A stretch of DNA of 64,000 nt from Sulfitobacter sp. F26169L. Its GTDB lineage: Bacteria > Pseudomonadota > Alphaproteobacteria > Rhodobacterales > Rhodobacteraceae. This document shows positions 18,737 to 28,752 of this stretch, piece after piece (position 1 is the stretch's first letter; each line of letters starts with the position of its first letter). The position numbers and the translations under genes are program-made. The stretch spans positions 248,001 to 312,000 of the forward strand of contig NZ_JAPMLP010000001.1 in NCBI RefSeq assembly GCF_026410285.1. The letters run 5' to 3'. The notes under the pieces were generated by a model, which was not told the DNA's origin, ran no database searches, and worked only from the letters and a program-made list of their open reading frames with translations.

Positions 18737-20539
18737 GTGGAATTTACAGCTCCGAAAGTACGGCGCATTGCCGCGACTGCAATATTTTGTCTCGCTGCTG
18801 TTAGTGGACATGCGGCAGAAGTCGCAATCAACACCTCGGCCGATGAAGATCTGAAAGATGCGCTGCGCGGTGGATCGTTGTTGATCGAACAGACCATGCT
18901 TGAAGAAAATCCGCCAACCACGGCAGAAATTCTTGCAGCGGCGCAGGCTGATTATAAACGTCTGCTGGCAGTGCTTTATGATAACGGTCATTTCGGCGGC
19001 GCGATTGCAATTATGGTGGATGGCCGCGAGGCCGCGTCGATACCGCCAGTGCAGCCACCAAACAGCATTTCACGCGTCCAGATCAATGTCGATCCTGGGC
19101 CGAAATTCCGCTTTGGCCGCACCCGCATTGCACCACTGGCGCCCGAAACTGAAATCCCCGAAGGATTTGCCGAAGGGCAGACCGCCAGTCTCGGTGTGTT
19201 GAAAAATACTGTCAGTGCCGGAATTGATGGATGGCGCGCGCAGGGCCATGCTAAAGCGGCCCTTACCGCCCAAGATCTGACCGCAGATCACCCCGCGCGG
19301 CGTATCCACGCGCAAATGAAGCTTGATCCGGGGCCGCGCCTGCGGTTCGGGCCTTTGGTGATCTCCGGTGAAAGTGACGTGCGCCGCCAGCGCATAATCG
19401 ACATCGCGGGACTACCAGAGGGCAAAGTATTCTCGTCTGAGGAAATCCGCCTTTCAACCGAGCGGCTGCGCCGCACAGGGGCGTTTAGCGCGGTTGCGCT
19501 GACCGAAGGAGAAGAGATCGGTCCGAATGACACCTTGCCGATAAACGCCCAGATCACCGATGCCCCCAAGCGCCGGCTTGGGTATGGCGCCGAATTGTCA
19601 ACGTTGGAAGGGCTGACGCTAAGTGCCTTCTGGTTGCACCGTAACCTTTTGGGCGGGGCAGAGCGGTTGCGCTTTGACGCGAAGGTAAGCGGGATCGGCG
19701 GTAATTCGGGGGGGACGGATTACAGGCTCGGCGTGCGTTTCGAGCGGCCCGCTACCTTCAACGAAGATACCGATTTCTACGCACTCGCGTTGCTGGAACA
19801 GCTAGACGAAGTGTCTTATTTTTCACAGCAATTCGATCTGGAGGCAGGGATCAAGCGGATTGCCTCGCCCGAGCGGACCTATACACTGGGCCTTGGTTTG
19901 CGTACGGCCAAAACGCGTGACGCATTTGGCGAAAACAAATACACGCTGTTAACCTTGCCGCTCAGCGCGGAATTCGACTACCGCGACAATCGCTTAAATG
20001 CGCGTGACGGCTTCTATTTCAAAGCAAATGCGATGCCGTTCGTGGCTGTTTCGGGTTCCGATAACGGCATCCGCACCTTTGTTGATGCGCGCGGCTACAA
20101 AACCTTCGGTGAAGCACGTCCTGTTACATTTGCGCTGCGCGGGCAGTTCGGCTCTGTCTATGGCCCCGATCTATCAAAAGCACCTGCCGACTACCTGTTT
20201 TATTCAGGGGGCGGTGGCACGGTGCGCGGTCAGGAGTATCAATCCCTTGGTGTGCCTGTGGGCACTGACACAACTGGCGGGCGCAGCTTTGTCGGCCTGT
20301 CTGCCGAATTGCGTGTAGGTGTGACAGACAGCATCGGCATCGTCGGTTTTGCCGATGCAGGATATGTGGGTGAGGAAGAATTCTACGATGGCTCCGGTAC
20401 TTGGCATTCCGGTGCGGGCCTCGGACTGCGATACAACACTGCAATCGGTCCTGTGCGGCTTGATGTGGCGGTGCCTACATCAGGGCCGGACACAGACGAG
20501 GATTTCCAAGTTTACATCGGTATAGGGCAGTCTTTCTAA
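18737..20539 (+). CDS. tamA: Outer membrane translocation/assembly module TamA (Omp85 family)
   Basis: TamA is an outer-membrane beta-barrel that works with TamB in inserting outer-membrane proteins and in lipid traffic. GTG at 18737 is chosen because GAGGG lies seven bases upstream and it starts a signal peptide (EFTAPKVRRIAATAIF... GHA). POTRA domains span about residues 40-280 (DPGPKFRFG and DPGPRLRFGPLVISG mark two of them), followed by a 16-strand-type barrel from about 290 (GYGAELSTLEG) to the C-terminal strand ending in Phe. The LxGG-type loop region YSGGGGTVRGQEY corresponds to the VRGY block of Omp85 proteins. Its TAA overlaps the tamB ATG by one base. Confidence 0.93.
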   Translation: MEFTAPKVRRIAATAIFCLAAVSGHAAEVAINTSADEDLKDALRGGSLLIEQTMLEENPPTTAEILAAAQADYKRLLAVLYDNGHFGGAIAIMVDGREAASIPPVQPPNSISRVQINVDPGPKFRFGRTRIAPLAPETEIPEGFAEGQTASLGVLKNTVSAGIDGWRAQGHAKAALTAQDLTADHPARRIHAQMKLDPGPRLRFGPLVISGESDVRRQRIIDIAGLPEGKVFSSEEIRLSTERLRRTGAFSAVALTEGEEIGPNDTLPINAQITDAPKRRLGYGAELSTLEGLTLSAFWLHRNLLGGAERLRFDAKVSGIGGNSGGTDYRLGVRFERPATFNEDTDFYALALLEQLDEVSYFSQQFDLEAGIKRIASPERTYTLGLGLRTAKTRDAFGENKYTLLTLPLSAEFDYRDNRLNARDGFYFKANAMPFVAVSGSDNGIRTFVDARGYKTFGEARPVTFALRGQFGSVYGPDLSKAPADYLFYSGGGGTVRGQEYQSLGVPVGTDTTGGRSFVGLSAELRVGVTDSIGIVGFADAGYVGEEEFYDGSGTWHSGAGLGLRYNTAIGPVRLDVAVPTSGPDTDEDFQVYIGIGQSF

Positions 20540-23500
20540 TGCGTATGATCCGTTTTTTCCTGATGGTGCTGGCGCTGCTGGTTGCCGTGCCTGCCATCGC
20601 GCAGGAAGAAGAAGATAAAGGCTTTCTGACCCGTAAAATTCAGGATTTGCTGAGTGGTGCCGGCCGTGAGGTGAGTATTTCGGGGTTTAGGGGCGCGCTG
20701 AGTTCTGCCGCTTCGTTTGACCGGATGACAATATCCGACGCTGAAGGCATCTGGCTGACGCTTGAGGATGTGGTGCTGGATTGGAACCGCTCGGCGCTTC
20801 TGCGCGGACGACTTGAGGTTGAGGAACTGAGCGCCGCGCGTATCGACATCCCCCGCCTGCCAAAAAGCGAAGAAACGACATTACCCGACGCGGAAGCTAA
20901 GCCTTTCACCCTGCCCAAGCTGCCCGATCTGCCTGTAGCGGTGAACATCGACGCAGTGAACATTGCGCAGGTCACCCTGGGCGAGCCTGTGGTGGGTCAA
21001 AGCGTGCAATTGCAGATGAACGCGCAGGCAACCCTGAACGATGACGGTCTGGATATGGTGGTGAACGCCAGCCGGACCGATGGCAAACGCGGCGTTTTCG
21101 ACATCACGGCAAAGCTGGAGCGGGGCGATGATGTGATTGACGCGCTGCTTAAACTAAGCGAGCAGGAAGACGGTATCGCTGCAAACCTTCTCAATATCCC
21201 CGACAAGCCATCGGTCGACCTGACTGTAAACACGACAGGCACACTGGATGACATGGTGACCGATCTGTTGATCGACACGGACGGAGAGGAACGGCTGGCC
21301 GGAGAGATTACCCTGATCACCCAAGGCAACCCGGCCGATCCCGATCGCCGCATCGTGGCAGATATCGGCGGCGATATCACAGCTGTAATCCTGCCCGAAT
21401 ATCGAGACTTTTTCGGCCCTCAGGTCAGTCTGACCGCCGATGCTCTGATCGAAGCAAGCGGTGCAGTGGCGGTTGACGCTTTCACCCTCAAGGCAGCAGC
21501 GGCGGATCTCACGGGGCAGGTGCGCCTGTCGGATGAAAAATGGCCGGCCCTGATTGATGTGCAGGGCACGGTCGCGCGTGCAGACGGTGCGCCGGTGCTG
21601 TTGCCCGGCGGTGGTGGCACAACCACCGTGCAGCGCATTGTCCTGAACGTCGATTATGATGTCCAGAAGGGTGAGGCCTACGAGGCGGTTTTTGATATTT
21701 CGGGACTGGAGACAGAAGCAGCCAGCGTCGCACAGACGACGGTTCGCGCGTCCGGTACGTTGACTGGCGCATCGGGCAATATCGGACAGTTGCTTGGTAC
21801 GGTCGAGTTCGCAGCGCAAGGCGTGGCGCTGATGGATGCGGCGCTGTCAGAAGCGCTGGGCCAACAGATTAGCGGTACGACCGAAATCAACTATCTGACA
21901 GACCAGCCCTTCCGGATCAGTAATCTTGATCTGCAAGGCACCGATTACACCCTGAAAGGCGATGTTGCGATAGATGGGCTGGCGAGTGGCTTCCAGACCA
22001 CGCTTGACGCGAAGCTGACGGCGAGCGATCTGAGCCGTTTTTCTGCGCTTGCAGGGCGTGAACTGGACGGCGCGACCTCGCTGGCGCTTAAAGGGTCAGT
22101 GACACCGCTTAGCGGTGAGTTCGACATGCAGGCAAACGGCACCGCCGATGATATAAAGACAGGTATCGCACAGGCTGACGCGCTGCTTGCAGGGCGTACC
22201 GATCTCAATGTTGCTGCCATTCGCAACCAGAACGGCATCTTTCTGCGTGAACTTGAACTGAACAATCCTGCAATGCGTCTCACGGGTTCCGCAGAGCTTG
22301 CATCGTCTTCCAGCCGCGTGGACGGTGAGGTGGTACTACGCGATATCGCCACCGTGCTGCCGCAGTACTCGGGCGCGGTGACACTGAAAGGGAACGCCGT
22401 CCAAAACGATATCGGCTGGCGTGTCGATGTCGATGCAGACGGGCCTTACGAGACATCCTTTGCGCTTGACGGATTGGCAACTGGACCGGACGCCGCGCTG
22501 GAATTTGCGGCCCGCGTTCCGGAGCTTTCCAAATTCGCTGAAGGGGTCGAGGGGCCGCTGAACGCGGAAGGCACCGTGCGTCAGACGCCGCAAGGCTGGC
22601 TGCTGCAGACCGATGCGGACGGACCATATGACGTAACCGCGCGGGTAAACGGCCTTGTCACCCCTTCGGTTGATATCGGTTTTGAACTTGCGCTGCCGGA
22701 ACTGTCTGCGGTTGCGCCACAGGTCACCGGCCCGTTGCGCGCAACGGGGCGCTTACGCCAGACCGATAGCGGTTTCCGGATCGAAACAGAGGCCTCCGGC
22801 CCCTATAGCGCCGATGTGTCGGTGACAGGCGCGCTGACCCCTGCGGTGGACGTGCAATTTGATCTGTCGGTGCCGAACGTGCAGCCGTTGGTGCCACAAG
22901 TGAACGGACCTTTGCGCGCCACAGGCCAGTTACGTCAGATGGACGAAGGATTTTTTGTCGATGTGTCGGCCAGTGGTCCTTATGGTGCGCGCGCGCTGGT
23001 TGAAGGGTTGGCCACAGGGCCGGATATGTCGCTCGATTATGACGTACGCGTGCCCAATGTCGCTCCGCTGGCCCCTGGAATAAACGGCCCGTTGGCAGCA
23101 AAGGGCAACTTGCGCCAGACGCCGCGCGGCATATCTGTCAGCACAGATGCTACGGGTCCGTATCGCAGCCGGGCCACAGTGCGCGGTGTTGTAACGGGCC
23201 CCGATGCAGCGGTGACATTTAATTTTGCCATGCCTGACATTGGGGCGATTGTGCCAAAGCTGAACGGCCAGTTGATTGTGAACGGCAACGCCGGAAAGAC
23301 CCTGCAAGGTTGGGACATTGATACCTCCATGCGCGGCCCTGCAGGCACGCAAGCCACGGTTGCGGGACTGGTGGGCAACGATGGTCGTCTGAACATGGAA
23401 ATTGAGGGCAACGCGCCTTTGGGTCTTGCAGCGCCATTTATCGCGCCGCGCAGTCTGCAAGGGCAGACACGATTTGATTTGCGCCTTGACGGGCCTGCAG

Positions 23501-24693
23501 GACTCGATGCGCTTAGCGGCACTATCCAGACTTCCGGTGCGACCCTGACAGCGCCAAACCTGCGCACAGGGCTGGAAGGGATCAACGCCGATATCCGTCT
23601 GGCTAACAACCGCGCAACACTTGATATCACGGCCAGCCCGTCAGGCGGCGGGCGTCTGGCGATCAATGGCGGCATCGGTCTGACCGGCGCGCTTCCAGCG
23701 GATGTGAACATCGCGCTGGAGCAGGTTGTGCTGGTGGACCCCCGCCTGTACCGCACTTCCCTCAGCGGTGGTTTGCGCCTGTCCGGCCCCCTGACGGGCG
23801 GCGCAGGTATCAGTGGCAACATCACGATAGGTGAAACCAACATCACGGTGCCCTCTACCGGATTGACCAGCATCGGTGATATCCCGGTGATCGACCATAT
23901 CGGCGCGCCTGCCGACAACGTGGCAACCCGCCGCCGCGCCGGTCTGCTCGAGGAAGGCGGCGCCAGCGATCCGGTTGAACGGGGGGCATCCACCCAAGGA
24001 TTTGGCCTGAACATTTCTGTCAACGCGCCGGGACGTATATTTGTGCGCGGCCGCGGGCTTGATGCGGAACTGGGTGGCAGCTTGCAAATTACCGGTGACA
24101 CCAACAACATTATCTCCGCCGGCCGTTTTGAACTGGCACGCGGGCGGTTGGATATTCTGGGTAAACGGTTCAATCTCGAAGAAGGCAGCGCAGAGTTTCA
24201 GGGCGATCTGATCCCCTACATCCGTTTTGTATCAACCACGTCCACGCAGGCCGGTACAGCCAGCGTAATCGTAGAGGGCCCAGCAGACGCACCCGAAGTC
24301 ACTTTTGAAAGCAACCCTGCAGGACCGCAAGACGAAGTCCTCGCGCAGCTATTATTCGGGCGCAACCTATCCGAAATCTCGGCGTTTCAGGCGCTGCAAC
24401 TTGCCAATGCCGTAGCAGTGCTTGCAGGGCGTGGCGGCAACGGAATGATGGGCAATCTGCGGGATCGTTTCGGCTTGGATGATCTGGATGTTACCACGAC
24501 CGACAGCGGTGAAACCGCGTTGCGCGTTGGCAAATATCTGACCGATAACGTTTACACGGATGTCACCGCTGCCTCTGACGGGACGGGCGAAGTTTCCCTC
24601 AACATCGACATCACGCCAAACCTTAAAGGCAAGGCAACGCTTGGTTCGGACGGGGATTCCTCTATCGGGGTGTTTTTCGAAAAAGACTACTGA
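20539..24693 (+). CDS. tamB: Translocation/assembly module TamB
   Basis: TamB is an inner-membrane-anchored, periplasm-spanning AsmA-like protein that partners TamA and is implicated in phospholipid transport and outer-membrane assembly. The 1384 residues begin with a signal anchor (MRMIRFFLMVLALLVAVPAIA), continue as a long beta-rich stretch, and end in the TamB/DUF490 domain from about residue 1050 (FELARGRLDILGKRFNLEEG, EVLAQLLFGRNLSEIS, terminal FFEKDY). Residues about 635-932 contain five consecutive copies of a 59-60-residue repeat, listed separately. It is translationally coupled to tamA (TAATG). Confidence 0.94.
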   Translation: MRMIRFFLMVLALLVAVPAIAQEEEDKGFLTRKIQDLLSGAGREVSISGFRGALSSAASFDRMTISDAEGIWLTLEDVVLDWNRSALLRGRLEVEELSAARIDIPRLPKSEETTLPDAEAKPFTLPKLPDLPVAVNIDAVNIAQVTLGEPVVGQSVQLQMNAQATLNDDGLDMVVNASRTDGKRGVFDITAKLERGDDVIDALLKLSEQEDGIAANLLNIPDKPSVDLTVNTTGTLDDMVTDLLIDTDGEERLAGEITLITQGNPADPDRRIVADIGGDITAVILPEYRDFFGPQVSLTADALIEASGAVAVDAFTLKAAAADLTGQVRLSDEKWPALIDVQGTVARADGAPVLLPGGGGTTTVQRIVLNVDYDVQKGEAYEAVFDISGLETEAASVAQTTVRASGTLTGASGNIGQLLGTVEFAAQGVALMDAALSEALGQQISGTTEINYLTDQPFRISNLDLQGTDYTLKGDVAIDGLASGFQTTLDAKLTASDLSRFSALAGRELDGATSLALKGSVTPLSGEFDMQANGTADDIKTGIAQADALLAGRTDLNVAAIRNQNGIFLRELELNNPAMRLTGSAELASSSSRVDGEVVLRDIATVLPQYSGAVTLKGNAVQNDIGWRVDVDADGPYETSFALDGLATGPDAALEFAARVPELSKFAEGVEGPLNAEGTVRQTPQGWLLQTDADGPYDVTARVNGLVTPSVDIGFELALPELSAVAPQVTGPLRATGRLRQTDSGFRIETEASGPYSADVSVTGALTPAVDVQFDLSVPNVQPLVPQVNGPLRATGQLRQMDEGFFVDVSASGPYGARALVEGLATGPDMSLDYDVRVPNVAPLAPGINGPLAAKGNLRQTPRGISVSTDATGPYRSRATVRGVVTGPDAAVTFNFAMPDIGAIVPKLNGQLIVNGNAGKTLQGWDIDTSMRGPAGTQATVAGLVGNDGRLNMEIEGNAPLGLAAPFIAPRSLQGQTRFDLRLDGPAGLDALSGTIQTSGATLTAPNLRTGLEGINADIRLANNRATLDITASPSGGGRLAINGGIGLTGALPADVNIALEQVVLVDPRLYRTSLSGGLRLSGPLTGGAGISGNITIGETNITVPSTGLTSIGDIPVIDHIGAPADNVATRRRAGLLEEGGASDPVERGASTQGFGLNISVNAPGRIFVRGRGLDAELGGSLQITGDTNNIISAGRFELARGRLDILGKRFNLEEGSAEFQGDLIPYIRFVSTTSTQAGTASVIVEGPADAPEVTFESNPAGPQDEVLAQLLFGRNLSEISAFQALQLANAVAVLAGRGGNGMMGNLRDRFGLDDLDVTTTDSGETALRVGKYLTDNVYTDVTAASDGTGEVSLNIDITPNLKGKATLGSDGDSSIGVFFEKDY
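22441..23334 (+). repeat. Coding tandem repeat inside tamB, five units of 177-180 bp
   Basis: Units begin with a Gly-Pro-Tyr codon triplet at 22441, 22621, 22798, 22975 and 23155, and a sixth, diverged start (Gly-Pro-Ala) is at 23335. Spacing is 180, 177, 177, 180 and 180 bases, always in frame. Each unit reads roughly GPY, a short strand, GLxTGPD, FxxxVPxL, xGPLxATGxLRQ. The protein repeats are much clearer than the DNA repeats, so the array is old. It probably extends the groove-like rod of TamB. Confidence 0.85.
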
Positions 24694-24700
24694 GAACCCG

Positions 24701-24731
24701 TCAGGTGCCAGCCCTTGTGGCTGACATCTGA
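24701..24731. terminator. Hairpin between convergent tamB and flavin reductase genes
   Basis: TCAGGTGCCAGCC (24701-24713) pairs with GGCTGACATCTGA (24719-24731) around a five-base loop, with one mismatch and one wobble pair. There is no clear T tract. It lies between two converging stop codons and may act as a two-way terminator. Confidence 0.4.
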
Positions 24732-24734
24732 GCG

Positions 24735-25235
24735 TCAATCGTCTGGCGTGAAGCGCCCGAAGGATCCGCGCTTGAACAATAGTCCGTCGCTTTCTTCGGG
24801 CTGGATAGCAGCCGACGTGATCTGCCCCAGAATGATCGAATGATCGCCAGCGGCATGCACGGCATAAGTATCGCAGTGAAAGGTCGCCAGACAGCCATGC
24901 AGGGTCGGCGCGCCGTTCGGACCTGTCTCCCAAGGATAGGGCGAGAAATCGTGCCCCTGTCTGGCGAAATGTTTTGCAACATCCATCTGCTGCGCGCTGA
25001 GTACGTGAATGCAGAACGCGACGCCTTGCGTAAAACTATCATGGCGTTTGGATGCGCGTGCGGCTGACCAGAGCACAAGTGGCGGATCAAGCGAGACCGA
25101 CGAGAAAGAATTTGCCGTCATCCCCAACGGCCCTTGCGGTGTTTGCGCCGTGATCAAGGCCACGCCAGTGCCGAATTGCCCTAACGCGCGGCGCAGGTCA
25201 GTGGTGCTGGCGGGATCCGGCACAAAGCTATGCAT
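24735..25235 (-). CDS. Flavin reductase family protein (DIM6/NTAB, HpaC-like)
   Basis: A 166-residue FMN-binding split-barrel protein. Such enzymes reduce flavin with NAD(P)H for two-component monooxygenases. LRRALGQFGTGVALITA at the start, the GMTANSFSSVSLDPPLVLW block near residue 45 and the C-terminal LFKRGSFGRF are typical of the family. The ATG at 25235 is preferred because GGAG lies six bases upstream; the open frame continues far upstream to 25802 but into non-coding sequence antisense to the next gene. No partner oxygenase is adjacent; the flavin monooxygenase at 16 kb is of the single-component kind and does not need it. Confidence 0.88.
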   Translation of the reverse strand: MHSFVPDPASTTDLRRALGQFGTGVALITAQTPQGPLGMTANSFSSVSLDPPLVLWSAARASKRHDSFTQGVAFCIHVLSAQQMDVAKHFARQGHDFSPYPWETGPNGAPTLHGCLATFHCDTYAVHAAGDHSIILGQITSAAIQPEESDGLLFKRGSFGRFTPDD

Positions 25236-25351
25236 GTTGTTCTCCATAATCGGCAGCGGTGCCACGAGGCGCGCGGTTTGTCCAGTGTGCAGCGTGACCG
25301 CGATTGGACATGTAGGGCGGTGTTTGTAAATATCCCGAAGGTTTTGCCAAC

Positions 25352-25867
25352 CTACAGACGTTTTACACCTTCCAGCAGCTTTTCCTGCAACTGCGATCCG
25401 TGCAGCACGGATATATCGCCGGTTGTCTCGAGGATGACCGCGCGGACTTGCGACATGTCCAGCACGTTGGCCTCGCGCAGCTTGGCAATCACGTCGCCTT
25501 CGGTGACCCGCGTTGCGCCAAGCGCTTTTTCGTGAAACGCGCCGTCCGACATTAATAAAACCGGCTCGTTCTGGACAAAATCCTCGAATCCGCCCGACCG
25601 CCGCCGCAGCATCGCAACCAGATATTGCACTCCCAGCAGGGCAGCGATGGATAGTATCGCCTGCAAAAAGCCTGTCCACGCGCTTGCCTGTCCGGCCCCC
25701 GCCAGAAGTGAGCCGATGGCGACCGTCACGACGAAATCGAATGCTGTCATCTTGGAAAATGCGCGCAGGCCCACAACGCGTACAACAAATACGACCCAAC
25801 AAACCGCCAGCGACGACAGGAAAAGTGCCCGTATGATGGTGTCGAGCGGCTCAACGGAAACAAACAT
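25352..25867 (-). CDS. DUF421 (YetF-like) membrane protein
   Basis: A 171-residue inner-membrane protein. Two to three transmembrane helices fill residues 10-85 (FLSSLAVCWVVFVVRVVG, the FDFVVTVAIGSLLAG motif, and LQAILSIAALLGVQYLV), followed by a soluble C-terminal domain with EPVLLMSDG and ITTTGDISV-like elements (ETTGDISVLHG). The family is found in many bacteria; its biochemical role is not established. It starts 9 bases after the stop of the DUF998 gene, so the two are probably co-transcribed. Confidence 0.85.
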   Translation of the reverse strand: MFVSVEPLDTIIRALFLSSLAVCWVVFVVRVVGLRAFSKMTAFDFVVTVAIGSLLAGAGQASAWTGFLQAILSIAALLGVQYLVAMLRRRSGGFEDFVQNEPVLLMSDGAFHEKALGATRVTEGDVIAKLREANVLDMSQVRAVILETTGDISVLHGSQLQEKLLEGVKRL

Positions 25868-25876
25868 ATAGTTATC

Positions 25877-26527
25877 CTAATTCGAGGAGGGGGCGCTGCG
25901 CGATCTCTCGCGCGAAATGAACATCCAAGCGAGCGTGATGACAGTCGCAACCGAGATCAGGCCGAGGTAGCGTTCGTAGATCCCGTCAACTGAATCCGGC
26001 ATGAAGAAAAAGAACGGTGCGCTAACGGTCCACAGTACGGCGTAGCCTAACAGCAGCTTTTGATAGATCGCAGCAGCGCGCGCGGCACCGCCGGCCAGTG
26101 CGAGGGGCAATACCGTCATCAGAACACCCAGCGCATAAACAAGATAGATGTGGATCACCACGCCTTCGCTGTCACTGTCGCCATACTCGTTGCGCGCGCC
26201 GACCAGAAACACGATCAAGCCCAGCAGTGCAAAGCCGACTGTCCCGACACTCCAGTATGTGCCGCCTAAATGCACATGCGCGCACAGCAGCGCAATCGAG
26301 ATCAGCGATGCGGCGTAGGCGTAAAGACCGATATCAACAACGAATTCGTACTTGCCCGCCCCCAGGTCGCTGATTGTATCGGCAATCCAGTCGTGTTCGG
26401 GAACGATAGAATCTGCGATGAGAATGGAGATACCGAAAACCGCACAGCCCGCAATTGCGTAATACGCAAGGGCGAGGATCATACCGGATTGCTCCTGAAC
26501 CTTCGCCTGCTGGTTCTGTTCCGCCAT
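25877..26527 (-). CDS. DUF998 family membrane protein
   Basis: A 216-residue protein with about six hydrophobic helices (AYYAIAGCAVFGISILIA, ASLISIALLCAHVHLG, GFALLGLIVFLVGA, LGVLMTVLPLALAGG, LGYAVLWTVSAPFFFF, and a last one near residue 195). The DWIADTISDLGAGKYEF loop after the first helix is the family hallmark. ATG 26527 is chosen because GGGAGAGA precedes it; the open frame extends 12 codons further upstream without a ribosome site. Function is unknown. Confidence 0.8.
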   Translation of the reverse strand: MAEQNQQAKVQEQSGMILALAYYAIAGCAVFGISILIADSIVPEHDWIADTISDLGAGKYEFVVDIGLYAYAASLISIALLCAHVHLGGTYWSVGTVGFALLGLIVFLVGARNEYGDSDSEGVVIHIYLVYALGVLMTVLPLALAGGAARAAAIYQKLLLGYAVLWTVSAPFFFFMPDSVDGIYERYLGLISVATVITLAWMFISRERSRSAPSSN

Positions 26528-26608
26528 CCGCTCTCTCCCCATCCCGCCACAATGATGTATCAACGCGGCGGATCACGCGGGAGTTCCGGATTGATTTGCA
26601 GGGGGCAA

Positions 26609-26636
26609 CAGGCGCCCCGAATCTTCGGAGCGCCTG
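26609..26636 (-). terminator. Hairpin just after acs
   Basis: CAGGCGC (26609-26615) pairs with GCGCCTG (26630-26636) and encloses a second stem CCGA/TCGG. It lies 16 bases beyond the acs stop codon on the minus strand. The T tract that should follow is poor. Confidence 0.5.
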
Positions 26637-26651
26637 AAAGGGGATGACCGC

Positions 26652-28604
26652 CTATTTGTTCATGCGATTTTCTATCAGATCATTCACAACAGACGGGTCG
26701 GCCAATGTTGATGTGTCGCCCAAGGTGCTGTGATCGTTCTCTGCGATTTTGCGCAAAATGCGGCGCATGATCTTGCCCGAACGGGTTTTCGGCAGGCCCG
26801 GTGCCCACTGGATCAGGTCGGGCGAGGCGATCGGGCCGATTTCGGTGCGTACCCAGTTGCGTAGTTCCGTGCGCAAATCGTCCGATGGTTCCTCGCCGCC
26901 CATCAGGGTCACATAACAATAGATGCCCTGGCCCTTTACGTCGTGGGGATATCCCACAACCGCCGCTTCAGCGACCTTGCCGTGCGCAACCAGAGCCGAT
27001 TCAACCTCTGCTGTGCCCATGCGATGGCCCGATACGTTTATTACGTCATCCACTCGGCCCGTGATCCAGTAGTCACCGTCTTCATCTCGCTTGCACCCGT
27101 CGCCGGTGAAATAATAGCCGGGGTAGTCGGAGAAATAGGTCTTCTCGAACCGCTCGTGATCGCCCCAGACCGTGCGCATCTGGCCGGGCCAGCTGTTTGC
27201 GATGCACAGCACACCTTCTACCGGATTGCCTTCCAGCACTTCGGCGGTGGTCGGTTCCAGCACAACGGGCTTGATTCCGAAAAACGGCTTCATCGCCGAT
27301 CCGGGTTTAGTGGCGTGCGCACCGGGCAGCGGGGTCATCAGGTGACCGCCGGTTTCAGTCTGCCACCACGTATCCACAATCGGGCATCGACCACCGCCAA
27401 CAACTTCGTTGTACCAGTTCCACGCCTCGGGGTTGATCGGCTCGCCCACAGTACCGAGAATGCGCAGACTACTCAGGTCAGCCTTCTTCACAAAATCATC
27501 ACCTTGCCCCATTAGCGCGCGAATGGCGGTGGGGGCGGTGTAAAACTGGTTAACGCTGTGCTTCTCACAGACCTGCCAGAACCGCGATGCATCCGGGTAG
27601 GTCGGTACGCCTTCAAACATCAGCGTTGTCGCGCCATTGGCAAGCGGACCATAAACGATATAGCTGTGTCCCGTGACCCAACCCACGTCGGCAGTACACC
27701 AAAAGATGTCGCCTTCTTTGTAATCAAACGTGGCTTCGTGGGTCATCGCGGCGTAAACCAGATAACCGCCCGTGGTATGCACCACGCCCTTCGGTTGCCC
27801 TGTCGAGCCCGACGTATAGAGGATGAACAGCGGATCTTCGGCGTTCATCGCTACGGGCTCGCAGGTGTCGGCGGCGTCTTGAGCCAGCGCATTATAATCG
27901 TAATCGCGGTCTTGCACCCATGTGGTCTGCTTGCCTGTGCGTTTAACCACCAGACATTTTACGCTGTCTTTGCAGCGCAGCAGCGCTTGATCGGCATTGG
28001 TCTTCAGTGCGGTCGCCTTGCCGCCACGCGGAGCGTGATCGGCGGTGATCAGAACCTTGGCGTCACAGCCGTTAATCCGTGCAGACAAAGCATCGGGCGA
28101 AAACCCGGCAAAAACGATGGAATGAATAGCGCCGATACGCGCGCAGGCCAGCATGGCATAGGCGGCCTCGGGGATCATTGGCAGATAAATGACCACGCGG
28201 TCGCCACGGGTTACGCCCAGATCTTTCAGGATGTTTGCCATTTTACAGGTTTCGGCGTGCAGTTCCCTGTAGGTGATGTGCCGGGCCTGCTCATCGGGGC
28301 TGTCCGGCTCCCAAATAATGGCGGTCTGGTCGCCGCGGGTCTCCAGATGGCGGTCGATGCAGTTTGCGGCAACGTTCAGTTGCCCGTCAGCATACCAGTT
28401 GATCTTGACCGACCCCAACGTAAAATCCACGTCCTGCACTTGGCTAAACGGCTTGATCCAGTCGACACGCGCGCCTTGTTCTTTCCAGAATGTGTCAGGA
28501 TCGGCCAGCGAAGCCTTGTACATCGCATCATATTTTTCAGCGTTTACATGTGCGGAAGCGGCCGTATCGGCACTGGGGGGATAGGTGGTTGCGGTCTGTG
28601 ACAT
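26652..28604 (-). CDS. acs: Acetyl-coenzyme A synthetase
   Basis: Converts acetate, ATP and CoA to acetyl-CoA through acetyl-AMP, in the cytoplasm; it supports growth on acetate and reclaims overflow acetate. The 650-residue length from ATG 28604 is normal; GGAGGAG lies upstream, while the open frame to 28841 adds implausible residues. The P-loop-like AMP-binding motif [20 protein letters not shown] lies near residue 265, the [10 protein letters not shown] motif near 415 and the acetylation-site region [14 protein letters not shown] near 605. It diverges from the TRAP operon at 28881, and the shared intergenic region carries two inverted repeats. Confidence 0.97.
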   Translation of the reverse strand: MSQTATTYPPSADTAASAHVNAEKYDAMYKASLADPDTFWKEQGARVDWIKPFSQVQDVDFTLGSVKINWYADGQLNVAANCIDRHLETRGDQTAIIWEPDSPDEQARHITYRELHAETCKMANILKDLGVTRGDRVVIYLPMIPEAAYAMLACARIGAIHSIVFAGFSPDALSARINGCDAKVLITADHAPRGGKATALKTNADQALLRCKDSVKCLVVKRTGKQTTWVQDRDYDYNALAQDAADTCEPVAMNAEDPLFILYTSGSTGQPKGVVHTTGGYLVYAAMTHEATFDYKEGDIFWCTADVGWVTGHSYIVYGPLANGATTLMFEGVPTYPDASRFWQVCEKHSVNQFYTAPTAIRALMGQGDDFVKKADLSSLRILGTVGEPINPEAWNWYNEVVGGGRCPIVDTWWQTETGGHLMTPLPGAHATKPGSAMKPFFGIKPVVLEPTTAEVLEGNPVEGVLCIANSWPGQMRTVWGDHERFEKTYFSDYPGYYFTGDGCKRDEDGDYWITGRVDDVINVSGHRMGTAEVESALVAHGKVAEAAVVGYPHDVKGQGIYCYVTLMGGEEPSDDLRTELRNWVRTEIGPIASPDLIQWAPGLPKTRSGKIMRRILRKIAENDHSTLGDTSTLADPSVVNDLIENRMNK

Positions 28605-28734
28605 GAGTGTGTCTCCTCCAATGGGCGGCTTGCATCTTTTGCGCGCAATTCTGCCGGTGTTTTGCGACAGCTTAGGCACAGTGGCGCGGTAATGGAATGT
28701 TGAACTCACTTTTCTACGCGTCCTTGTGTAAAGT

Positions 28735-28748
28735 AATTTCCTGAAATT
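28735..28748. promoter_or_regulatory. Inverted repeat 1 between acs and dctP
   Basis: AATTTCCTGAAATT is a perfect AATTTC/GAAATT inverted repeat with a two-base centre, extended by a further T/A pair outside. Its centre is 18 bases from that of the second repeat. It may be an operator for acs, the TRAP operon, or both; no known regulator can be assigned by eye. Confidence 0.45.
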
Positions 28749-28752
28749 AGTA

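Noticed and set aside
22441-23334. Possible satellite DNA or CRISPR-like array
   Set aside because: The repetition is in protein sequence with codon-level divergence, in frame, inside tamB; there are no short identical repeats with unique spacers.
25236-25802. Upstream extension of the flavin reductase to 355 residues
   Set aside because: It runs antisense-like through the intergenic space and the DUF421 gene with no homology, and a good ribosome site supports the start at 25235.
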